From Desulfobacteraceae bacterium (GTDB taxonomy: Bacteria; Desulfobacterota; Desulfobacteria; Desulfobacterales; Desulfobacteraceae), in the NCBI GenBank assembly GCA_022712835.1, contig JAFLJU010000596.1, forward strand, positions 1 through 7,393: a stretch of 7,393 nt of DNA, given 5' to 3'. Positions 1 to 6,257 of this stretch are shown piece after piece. The position numbers and the translations under genes were made by a program. How positions within the stretch are numbered: the first letter of the stretch is position 1; each line of letters starts with the position of its first letter. Below the pieces are notes generated by a model. The model saw only the letters and a program-made list of their open reading frames with translations, did not search any database and was not told the origin of the DNA.

Positions 1-1627
1 AGCGTTTCTGCTCTTCCCTGGCCATTGCATTGTACTGGTCCAGATTTCTTAATCCGCTTTGCTCTAAAAGTTCATACCGGCGCTCCATTTCCTTGACCGT
101 CCAATAAAGCGCATTCGTGGCCTTTTTCATATCGGTCACCACAGGAGAGATCAAATGGGGAATATCGTTGTACACCGACAATTCAATCCGTTTGGGATCG
201 ATCATGATTAGCTTAACCTCATCCGGGGTTGCCTTGTACAACAGGCTGATAATCATGGAATTTAACCCCACACTCTTTCCGGTTCCGGTGGCTCCGGCAA
301 TGAGCAGATGGGGCATCTTGTCCATCTGGGTAGCAACGGGTTTTCCCAAAAGATCTTTTCCAAGACCCAGGGTGAGCAGGGATTCAGACTCCACAAAAGC
401 CTTTGAAGAAATCATTTCCCTTAAATTCACCAATTCCCGCTCCTCATTGGGAATCTCAATTCCCACCACATCCCGTCCCGGAATGGGGGCCACAATACGG
501 ATACTGATAGCACTTAGGGCAAGGGCAAGATCATCGGAAAGCCCGACAATCTTACTGAGCTTGATTCCCGGAGCCGGCCGGTATTCAAAGGTGGTAATCA
601 CGGGTCCGGGTAGAATCTCCACCACCTCGCCAGCCACCTTAAAATCTCTGAGTTTGCCTTCAAGAATTCTGGCCTTATCCTGGAGAAGCTGGGTGTCAAT
701 CATTCGTGTAACAGGGGGTTTTTCATCAAAAAAAGAAAGTTTTGGCAGGATAAATTTTGATTTTACCCGTATATCTTCCAGCCCCGATTCAGATACATAC
801 TCAATATCATCGGGCTCAAGAGCCACGATGGGGGACTCAAACAGGTCATCCAAAGGGATGCTCTCATCCCTTGTTGTAATCTTTTTTTCAATGACCCTTT
901 TTTCTGGAAGTCTAACCAAAGCCTTTTTCTCGGAAAGATTCGGGGTAATGTCAATCTCTTGTGGATCAGGATCGGCAAGCACTTCGCCAAGATTGGCCCT
1001 GTTAAGCCGGCTTAGTTTTCGATTTTCCAAAAACTTGCCTACTTTAAGTCGGATATAATCGCTAAATTCCCTGAAATCATTTTTCATGGTGGTCATCAAG
1101 GAAATGATTTTCTGATAAACAAACAGGGCCAGGGCCACCAGGGAAATCCCGGTGGCCAGGATAAACCCAAGGATAATAAAAAACAAAAGAATGGTAATGC
1201 ACCCGATGATATTGGTATATTTTAATAAAAAGGATGCCAGTACATTGCCAACAACGCCACCTGCAGAAATCAGGGTATTGGAAAACCCATAGCTTTCCTT
1301 AAACAGAAATAAAATGCTACCGGTACTGATCATCAGCACAAGCCCCCCTGCCAGGGTCATCCAGATAATATTAGAGGATCGCTCCTTGAAATACCAGAGG
1401 CCTGTCAATGAAAGGATAAGGGGCACCCACAGAGCACCAACGCCGAAAAGGTAGATAAAAAACCCGGCCACATGGGCTCCCACAAGACCAAATAAGTTGT
1501 GAACTACCTCAGGGATAGTGAGAAAATCAGGCCCGATGCAAGGATCACTTGCATCATAGGAGAAAAGACTGACCGCTGTCAGAATGATGGAAAACAACAG
1601 CAGCATACCGTAAATTTCTTTTTTCAT
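1..1627 (-). CDS. ftsK: DNA translocase FtsK/SpoIIIE family (C-terminal part outside window)
   Basis: Membrane-anchored, ATP-driven DNA pump that clears chromosome ends through the closing division septum. My translation from the ATG at 1627 stays open for 542 codons to the window edge. Residues about 7-24, 50-78, 86-108 and 137-172 are hydrophobic, matching the FtsK 4TM domain. A charged linker of moderate length (about 180-310) follows, then the alpha/beta motor. The Walker A GATGTGKS is at residues 445-452 (bases 272-295) and the Walker B-like strand LIMIDPKR begins at residue 473. The rest of the RecA-like domain and any gamma winged helix that reads KOPS/SRS-type sites lie outside. The linker is much shorter than in E. 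coli FtsK, nearer to SpoIIIE-size proteins. The start ATG overlaps the RNase J stop as ATGA; the Shine-Dalgarno before it is weak, which fits translational coupling. Family assignment is firm; a role in division rather than another translocation role is inferred. Confidence 0.96.
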   Translation of the reverse strand, partial: MKKEIYGMLLLFSIILTAVSLFSYDASDPCIGPDFLTIPEVVHNLFGLVGAHVAGFFIYLFGVGALWVPLILSLTGLWYFKERSSNIIWMTLAGGLVLMISTGSILFLFKESYGFSNTLISAGGVVGNVLASFLLKYTNIIGCITILLFFIILGFILATGISLVALALFVYQKIISLMTTMKNDFREFSDYIRLKVGKFLENRKLSRLNRANLGEVLADPDPQEIDITPNLSEKKALVRLPEKRVIEKKITTRDESIPLDDLFESPIVALEPDDIEYVSESGLEDIRVKSKFILPKLSFFDEKPPVTRMIDTQLLQDKARILEGKLRDFKVAGEVVEILPGPVITTFEYRPAPGIKLSKIVGLSDDLALALSAISIRIVAPIPGRDVVGIEIPNEERELVNLREMISSKAFVESESLLTLGLGKDLLGKPVATQMDKMPHLLIAGATGTGKSVGLNSMIISLLYKATPDEVKLIMIDPKRIELSVYNDIPHLISPVVTDMKKATNALYWTVKEMERRYELLEQSGLRNLDQYNAMAREEQKR

Positions 1628-3273
1628 ACTTCGATAATGATGGGAACAATCAAAGGTTTTCGGTTAATGGCAAAAGCAAAATATTGTTTCAGCTCCCGGG
1701 CAAGTTTTTTACGAATCAGGTCAACCCTGGATTCAATCCCCGCCTCGACCTCTTCAACAATCTCAAGGATAACGCACTGGGCATCATCCACCAGATGTCC
1801 TGTGGCTGAATCGAAAACAAACCCCTTGGAAATCAATTCAGGCCCATAAAGCACCACCCCGGTTTCCTCGTCAATGATCATGGTCACCACCACAAGCCCT
1901 CCCTCGGAAAGCTCCCTTCTCTCCTTGAGAACACTTCGGCCCACATCCCCGATTCCCTTACCATCCACAAAAATCCGGCCGGTATGAACTTTTCCCTGGA
2001 TTCGTCCGCCCTCTTTATCGAAAACAATCACGTTACCATCTTCAGCCACAAGGACATTTTCCCGGGGCAGCCCCTGTTTCTCAGCAATTCTGGCGTGGAT
2101 AACCAGGTGGCGGTATTCCCCATGGATGGGAATAAAATACTTGGGTTTGGTCAGGTTCAGCATGAGCTTAAGCTCTTCTTGGTGGGCATGACCCGAGGCG
2201 TGGATCTGGGCGACTTTGGAATACACCACCTCGGCACCACGCCGGTAAAGCTTATTAATAATATTGGCAACGGCTTTTTCATTTCCCGGGATCTGTTTGG
2301 AGGAAAGCAGGACCGTATCCTTTTTCTTGATATTAATATGCCGATGGGTGCCGGATGCCATGCGAACCAACGCAGACATGGGTTCTCCCTGGCTTCCCGT
2401 GGTGATAATAATCACTTTGTTATCGGCACAGGAACTAATCTGTTTGATATCGCGGATCATACTGGGGGGACATTTGATATATCCAAGCTTGGTGGCAACA
2501 GAAACAATTTGTTCCATGCTCCGGCCATTAAAAATGATCTTTCGATTATTGGCCACGGCGATATCAATCACCTGCTTAATTCTGAAAACATTGGATGCAA
2601 ACATGGCAACAATCACCCTACCCGGCGCAGCAGAAATCAATTTGCCAAGATTTTTGGACACCTCCTGTTCAGACATGGTATATCCTTCCACCTCGGCATT
2701 GGTGGAATCGGACATCAACGCCAATACTCCTTTCTCTCCAAACCTGGCAAAGCTGGATATATCCGTATTTTTCATCTTGTCCGCATCGTGGCTGATCCGA
2801 AAATCGCCGGTGTGCACCACCACTCCCTCGGGGGTGGTAATGGCTAGACCCACACCATCTATGGTGGAATGGCTCACCCGGATAAATTCGATTTCAAAGG
2901 GATCAATGGAAAGAGTTTCCCCGGGATTGACCAGGTTCAGATCGATATGCTTATTCAAGTCAAATTCAACCAGCTTATTGCGAACGATTTCCAAAGTAAA
3001 GGCGGTTCCGTAAACAGGAATTCGAATCTCTTTTAGCAGGTATGGCAGAGCCCCAATATGATCTTCATGGGCATGAGTGATAATAATACCATAAATCTTG
3101 TCCCGATTCGCACGAATATAATCCATGGCCGGAATAACAATATCCACGCCCAGCATATAGTCTTCGGGGAACATGAGACCGGCATCAATGAGAAAAATAA
3201 CATCTCCGTACTCCACCACCATCATATTCAGACCAATTTCACCGAGACCGCCAAGGGGTATTATTTTAAGCAT
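1624..3273 (-). CDS. rnj: Ribonuclease J (metallo-beta-lactamase/beta-CASP RNase)
   Basis: Cytoplasmic zinc-dependent ribonuclease of the RNase J family, which combines 5'-to-3' exonuclease and endonuclease activity in mRNA turnover and rRNA/sRNA maturation. The protein is 549 residues, the usual size. The metal-site motif HAHEDH is at residues 67-72. Further metal ligands are H135 (VSHS), D157 (HTGD) and H384 (IPIHGE). The beta-CASP region carries SDSTNA (188-193), TTGSQGEP (291-298) and ASGHAHQEEL (359-368). The C-terminal tail (about 440-549) matches the RNase J C-terminal domain. The start MLKIIPLGGLGEIG is the canonical opening of the family, and a weak AGG lies 8 nt before the ATG. It sits 20 bp after the 110-aa gene, and its TGA overlaps the ftsK start. 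All catalytic residues are present, so it should be active. Distinction between RNase J1 and J2 subtypes does not apply with only one copy visible. Confidence 0.97.
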   Translation of the reverse strand: MLKIIPLGGLGEIGLNMMVVEYGDVIFLIDAGLMFPEDYMLGVDIVIPAMDYIRANRDKIYGIIITHAHEDHIGALPYLLKEIRIPVYGTAFTLEIVRNKLVEFDLNKHIDLNLVNPGETLSIDPFEIEFIRVSHSTIDGVGLAITTPEGVVVHTGDFRISHDADKMKNTDISSFARFGEKGVLALMSDSTNAEVEGYTMSEQEVSKNLGKLISAAPGRVIVAMFASNVFRIKQVIDIAVANNRKIIFNGRSMEQIVSVATKLGYIKCPPSMIRDIKQISSCADNKVIIITTGSQGEPMSALVRMASGTHRHINIKKKDTVLLSSKQIPGNEKAVANIINKLYRRGAEVVYSKVAQIHASGHAHQEELKLMLNLTKPKYFIPIHGEYRHLVIHARIAEKQGLPRENVLVAEDGNVIVFDKEGGRIQGKVHTGRIFVDGKGIGDVGRSVLKERRELSEGGLVVVTMIIDEETGVVLYGPELISKGFVFDSATGHLVDDAQCVILEIVEEVEAGIESRVDLIRKKLARELKQYFAFAINRKPLIVPIIIEV

Positions 3274-3293
3274 TGAGTCAACCTAAAGATTTA

Positions 3294-3626
3294 TTAAGTG
3301 CGGATTGCAAACTGTTCCAAAATAGCATCTGTCTGGTCGATCAACCAGTCCCGCTGCTCCTTTGTCGCAAAACCCATGCAATCACACTTTATATTTGTTT
3401 TAATCCTCACAAGGAGTTCACAAGACAGATACGTTTCTTCCAGCATCAGGGCAAACACATGGGGGCCGCAGGATTCATGGGCTAACTGGGTAGGACTTAA
3501 AATCTTCTTATCCAGTTCAAGCCAGTAAATGCCTTCTAGGGATGCTGTTTCCAAATGTTCATCAAGATATTTTTTTAAGGTGTGATAGTCCGGAAGACCA
3601 AACCCATCTATTACATATTGTTTCAT
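3294..3626 (-). CDS. Conserved-looking small protein of unknown function upstream of RNase J
   Basis: A 110-residue protein I cannot assign to a named family. It has no signal peptide or membrane segment, so it is probably a soluble cytoplasmic protein. Visible features are an N-terminal stretch MKQYVIDGFGLPDYHTLKKY resembling unnamed delta-proteobacterial proteins I recall, a GIYWLEL strand (32-38), and Cys/His residues H50, C53, H56, C69, C81 and C83. The last group is compatible with, but does not prove, metal binding. The central region (58-84) is strand-like and the C-terminus (88-106) is probably helical. The start is fixed: an in-frame TAA lies two codons upstream, and no Shine-Dalgarno is visible. 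It is the first gene of the tight cluster with rnj and ftsK (20 bp to rnj), so a role linked to RNA decay is possible by context only. It is a real gene by its position, packed spacing and non-repetitive globular composition. Confidence 0.82.
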   Translation of the reverse strand: MKQYVIDGFGLPDYHTLKKYLDEHLETASLEGIYWLELDKKILSPTQLAHESCGPHVFALMLEETYLSCELLVRIKTNIKCDCMGFATKEQRDWLIDQTDAILEQFAIRT

Positions 3627-3640
3627 ATTTTATATAATTA

Positions 3641-3662
3641 GCATAAATTCATTTGAATATGC
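3641..3662. repeat. Imperfect inverted repeat before the 110-aa gene
   Basis: ATTCA (3647-3651), a TT centre, and TGAAT (3654-3658) form an inner repeat. Flanking GCAT (3641-3644) and ATGC (3659-3662) are also complementary, with two extra A bases on the left arm. It occupies the middle of the 60-bp gap between the transporter stop and the first gene of the rnj-ftsK cluster, where an operator would be expected. No T tract follows on the minus strand, so it is not a standard terminator. Confidence 0.35.
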
Positions 3663-3686
3663 AACCGGTAATAAAGGCCTAAATCT

Positions 3687-4571
3687 TCAGGCAGGTAATC
3701 CCGGCTTTTTCCTCAATGCACAAAAATTACCCAGCAGAACCATGGCAAGACCGATAAGCCCGGATAAATTCCAAGAATACCCCTCTACCATGGAGGAAAT
3801 GATCAAAGCAACAACGGGCACCACCATGATGGCATAGGAGGCCTTGTTCGCCCCAATGGATCCAACAAGGGTCAGATAGCTGCCAAAGGCGATGATAGAA
3901 CCGAAGACCGACAGGAAAACAAGAGACCCCACATAGGGAATCGAAACGTTAAAGGAAAACTCTTTGCCCAGAAAAATGGCCCCTAAAATCAGAAAAAGGG
4001 TGCCGTATCCCATGCCAAAGGCATTGGCCTGGACCACTTGAATATTATTTTTTGTATTTCGCGCCGATATAATATTGCCGAAAGAGGCCAGCAACACGCT
4101 TATAAAGCCAAATACAATACCCACCAATCCCGTTTCTGCCAGCTGAAAAGACTGAATTTCCGGCATAAAAATAAAGAGTATCCCTATAATACCGGTCAGG
4201 GCACCCACCATCATTCTTCTTTCAAGGGGCGCTCCCATGAAGATGGCCCCATTGGCAATATTAAAAAACACAATGGAAGAAAAGATTACAGCCACAAGCC
4301 CCGAGGTCAGATGAACTTCGGCAAGATACACCAGCCAATAGTTGAGGGAAAACAAAAATAGCCCCAAAATTCCCATAAAAAAATGTTCCTGCAAAGAAAA
4401 TTTGAGCCGCAGCCCCCGGACTTTACAAAAAATAAACAACAAAAAAGAAGCCAAACCAAACCTATAAATAACCGACACCATGGGATCCACAGATCCCAAT
4501 TGATATTTAATGGCAATCCAGGTAGACCCCCAGACAAGGACAGTAATCACATAGAGACTCAAATTCTTCAT
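3687..4571 (-). CDS. EamA/DMT-superfamily transporter, probable metabolite exporter
   Basis: Inner-membrane carrier of the drug/metabolite transporter superfamily, with two tandem EamA halves. From the ATG at 4571 it is 294 residues, the normal family length. Ten hydrophobic segments are visible: about 4-21, 31-50, 64-82, 89-113, 120-137, 147-168, 182-202, 212-232, 239-260 and 268-285. Recognisable landmarks are WGSTWIAIKYQLG (14-26), YRFGLAS (36-42) and the ASYAIMVVPVVALI helix (244-257), with E263 at the end of that helix. The reading frame is open up to an ATG at 4661, but the extra 30 residues look unlike the family; a GGGAA lies 5 nt before the 4571 ATG, so I chose that start. It is divergent from the MocR regulator, which suggests the regulator controls it. 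Members export amino acids, amines, nucleosides or drugs; the substrate cannot be read from the sequence. Confidence 0.92.
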   Translation of the reverse strand: MKNLSLYVITVLVWGSTWIAIKYQLGSVDPMVSVIYRFGLASFLLFIFCKVRGLRLKFSLQEHFFMGILGLFLFSLNYWLVYLAEVHLTSGLVAVIFSSIVFFNIANGAIFMGAPLERRMMVGALTGIIGILFIFMPEIQSFQLAETGLVGIVFGFISVLLASFGNIISARNTKNNIQVVQANAFGMGYGTLFLILGAIFLGKEFSFNVSIPYVGSLVFLSVFGSIIAFGSYLTLVGSIGANKASYAIMVVPVVALIISSMVEGYSWNLSGLIGLAMVLLGNFCALRKKPGLPA

Positions 4572-4576
4572 TTTAT

Positions 4577-4581
4577 TTCCC
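4577..4581 (-). promoter_or_regulatory. Ribosome binding site deciding the transporter start
   Basis: GGGAA on the minus strand lies 5 nt upstream of the ATG at 4571. The competing ATGs at 4583 and 4661 have no such sequence before them. This supports the 294-residue form of the transporter over the 324-residue form. Confidence 0.5.
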
Positions 4582-4606
4582 ATATTAAATCGTTGATTTT
4601 CGAGTG

Positions 4607-4635
4607 AGTATATATTAAACACAGGATAAAAACAG
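4607..4635 (-). promoter_or_regulatory. Candidate sigma70-type promoter of the transporter gene
   Basis: On the minus strand, TATACT (4612-4607) matches the -10 consensus at five of six positions and would start transcription near 4600, giving a leader of about 30 nt. At a 17-bp spacing the -35 is CTGTTT (4635-4630), a poor match. A good -10 with a bad -35 is what one expects of a promoter that needs an activator; the upstream half of the direct repeat (4636-4642) abuts it. Predicted by eye only. Confidence 0.35.
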
Positions 4636-4667
4636 TTACAGAAAATCATGAACTCAACCATAACAGA
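4636..4667 (+). promoter_or_regulatory. Candidate MocR operator: 7-bp direct repeat
   Basis: TTACAGA (4636-4642) and TAACAGA (4661-4667) are same-orientation copies differing at one base, with starts 25 bp apart (about 2.4 helical turns). They lie between the two divergent start codons. MocR proteins are dimers that often bind direct repeats between the regulator and its target, so the position fits. The repeats are short and the region is AT-rich, so chance is a real alternative. Confidence 0.3.
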
Positions 4668-4671
4668 TTCT

Positions 4672-4680
4672 TGGTATTAG
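4672..4680 (+). promoter_or_regulatory. Candidate extended -10 promoter of the MocR gene (leaderless)
   Basis: TGGTATTAG contains a TGn extension followed by TATTAG, four of six matches to the -10 box. It ends 6 nt before the ATG at 4687, so transcription would begin at or next to the first base of the start codon. No -35 worth the name and no Shine-Dalgarno are visible, which agrees with an extended -10 and leaderless mRNA, but the match is weak. Confidence 0.25.
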
Positions 4681-4686
4681 ACATTT

Positions 4687-6132
4687 ATGAGGCAAACAAT
4701 CAACTTCCGGTATGTGGCACTTGCCGATGAAATTCAGGCGAATATCTTGGGGGGAGTGTTTGCACCCGGTGAGAAATTGCCCTCATTGAGGAAACTCCAC
4801 AACCAGTTGGGATTGAGTGTGTCCACCATCCACCAGGCCTATATAGAGCTTGAAAAACGGGGGCGTGTGGAGGCCCGGGAAAAATCGGGGTTTTATGTCA
4901 GCGTGCTTGCCAAAACTCCCCTTTGTAAGCCACCAAGGGGAAAAGAAGATACCAGACCCAGCCGGGTAGAAATCAATGCATTGGCACAAACCATTCTTTC
5001 CGACCTCCAGTCCGACGAGATTCTCCAGCTCGGAGCTGCCATCTGTTCAAAGGAACTCATGCCCATCAAACAATTGTCCCGGATAATGAAATCCATACCA
5101 GGGGATGAACTTGAGAGATGCATGGCCAACTACGACCTGTGTATTGGGTTCCTGGGACTTCGGGAAGCCTTGGCCAAACGAATGCTTGGATATGCCTGCA
5201 TGATCTCACCTGAGGATATCATTACCACCAACGGCTGCCTGGAAGCGGTCAGCCTTTGCCTGAGAGCTGTGGCCAGCCCCGGCGACACCATCCTGGTTGA
5301 ATCTCCGGTATTCCATTGTTTTTTGCAGCTCATAGAAGACCTAAACATGTATGTGGTGGAATTGCCCGGCTGCTCAGACAAGGGAATTGATCCGGAAAGT
5401 TTTCAGACAGCTGTCGTATCTAACCGGATAAAGGCCTGCCTGTTAAATTCAAATTTTCAAAACCCCCTGGGTTCTGTGCTTTCCAGAGAAAATAAAGAGC
5501 GCATTCTCAAGATTGCCAACACATTTGACCTACCCATTATTGAAGATGACATCTATGGGGATCTGTATTTCGGAGACAAACGCCCAACCACCTTTAAGAG
5601 CATGGACACCCAGGGAAATGTTCTGTACTGCTCCTCTTTTTCCAAAACCCTGGCCCCGGGCCTGAGAACAGGATGGACCATTCCGGGCAGGTTTAAGGAC
5701 CAGGTCACGAGAATGAAGCTCAACACCCAGCTGTCCACTCCCAATATTAACCATCGGATTGTGTCCCGTTTTTTAGAGGCCGGCGCCTATGATCGTCATT
5801 TAAGAAAACTGAGGAATCAAGTCAAAAACCAGGCTTCGGCCATTGCCCTTGCCGTTGCAAACCATTTCCCGGCAGACACCCAAACCTCCTTTCCCAAAGG
5901 AGGGATGTTTATCTGGGTAGTTTTGAATAAAAAAATTGATGCCATGAAAATCTATCAAAAGGCCTATGAACACAAAATCTCCATACTTCCCGGTGTGATC
6001 TGCTCCTCATCAAACCGTTATCAACATTGCCTGAGACTAAACTGCGGCATCAAATGGAGCACAAGACTTGAAAAGGGAATCTGTCTTCTGGGCAATATAG
6101 TCAAAACAGAATACAAAAAACTATCACTTTAA
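4687..6132 (+). CDS. MocR-family transcriptional regulator (GntR winged helix + aminotransferase-like PLP domain)
   Basis: A 481-residue cytoplasmic regulator. Residues about 8-75 form the GntR winged helix, with LADEIQANILGG, PGEKLPSLRKL and the recognition region LSVSTIHQAYIELEKRG, ending at the wing SGFYV. After a short linker (about 76-110) comes a fold-type I aminotransferase-like domain with the expected PLP residues: N259 (NFQNPLG), D287 and Y290 (IEDDIYG), the Schiff-base lysine K320 (SSFSKTLAPG), R327 and the substrate-carboxylate-type arginine R450 (CLRLNCG). All are intact, so it should bind PLP and an amino-acid- or amine-like effector, usually without net catalysis. An in-frame TAG at 4678-4680 fixes the ATG at 4687 as the start, and the winged helix begins at once. 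It is divergent from the EamA transporter, its most likely target; autoregulation is likely. It is not specifically recognisable as PdxR, GabR or TauR, so the ligand is unknown. Confidence 0.93.
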   Translation: MRQTINFRYVALADEIQANILGGVFAPGEKLPSLRKLHNQLGLSVSTIHQAYIELEKRGRVEAREKSGFYVSVLAKTPLCKPPRGKEDTRPSRVEINALAQTILSDLQSDEILQLGAAICSKELMPIKQLSRIMKSIPGDELERCMANYDLCIGFLGLREALAKRMLGYACMISPEDIITTNGCLEAVSLCLRAVASPGDTILVESPVFHCFLQLIEDLNMYVVELPGCSDKGIDPESFQTAVVSNRIKACLLNSNFQNPLGSVLSRENKERILKIANTFDLPIIEDDIYGDLYFGDKRPTTFKSMDTQGNVLYCSSFSKTLAPGLRTGWTIPGRFKDQVTRMKLNTQLSTPNINHRIVSRFLEAGAYDRHLRKLRNQVKNQASAIALAVANHFPADTQTSFPKGGMFIWVVLNKKIDAMKIYQKAYEHKISILPGVICSSSNRYQHCLRLNCGIKWSTRLEKGICLLGNIVKTEYKKLSL

Positions 6133-6144
6133 AACAATATTGTT
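6133..6144. repeat. 12-bp perfect palindrome directly after the MocR stop codon
   Basis: AACAATATTGTT is fully self-complementary and begins at the base after the TAA stop. It has no loop and no GC-rich stem, so it is a poor terminator; it could be a protein site or chance in AT-rich DNA. Confidence 0.4.
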
Positions 6145-6157
6145 CCCATGGCGAGCC

Positions 6158-6190
6158 TAGGGTATGCTGACCCCTATATTATTTTAATTA
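6158..6190 (+). terminator. Weak hairpin and T-rich tract after the MocR gene (possible terminator or REP-like scar)
   Basis: TAGGG (6158-6162) can pair with CCCTA (6172-6176) around a 9-nt loop; alternatively GGGT pairs with ACCC around a 6-nt loop. An AT/T-rich run, including TTATTTTAATT, follows. The stem is short and the T tract is broken, so termination would be weak. On the minus strand the same bases read TATAGGGGTCAG, which resembles REP-type elements (see findings). Confidence 0.3.
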
Positions 6191-6196
6191 TTGGAA

Positions 6197-6219
6197 GATA
6201 AAATTAGATGATAAAATTA
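6197..6219 (+). repeat. 10-bp tandem direct repeat upstream of the flavoprotein gene
   Basis: GATAAAATTA occurs at 6197-6206 and again at 6210-6219, a 13-bp period. The second copy contains TAAAAT, a fair -10 box, with TTATTG (6188-6193) 18 bp upstream as a possible -35. It may therefore lie in the promoter of the downstream gene; slippage duplication is the simpler explanation. Confidence 0.4.
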
Positions 6220-6245
6220 ATGGATAGACTAAGAATCTCTTTTAT

Positions 6246-6254
6246 AGAGGAGAG
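6246..6254 (+). promoter_or_regulatory. Strong ribosome binding site of the flavoprotein gene
   Basis: AGAGGAGAG contains AGGAG (6248-6252) 5 nt before the ATG at 6258. It is by far the best Shine-Dalgarno in the window and fixes that start. Confidence 0.85.
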
Positions 6255-6257
6255 CAT

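Noticed and set aside
117..1058. Long plus-strand open frame (313 codons) opposite ftsK
   Set aside because: It is the complement of the FtsK region that carries Walker A and the preceding motor sequence; its own translation is Ser/Arg-rich with no recognisable domain.
1984..3013. Long plus-strand open frames (287 and 249 codons) opposite rnj
   Set aside because: They overlap each other and the RNase J catalytic region, which has every expected motif. Their His/Gly- and Ser/Leu-rich translations look like antisense shadows.
4572..4661. 30-residue N-terminal extension of the transporter
   Set aside because: It is absent from the family pattern, lacks a ribosome site, and would cover the candidate promoter and operator. 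The ATG at 4571 gives the usual length.
6133..6144. Palindrome AACAATATTGTT as a rho-independent terminator
   Set aside because: There is no loop, no GC-rich stem and no following T run.
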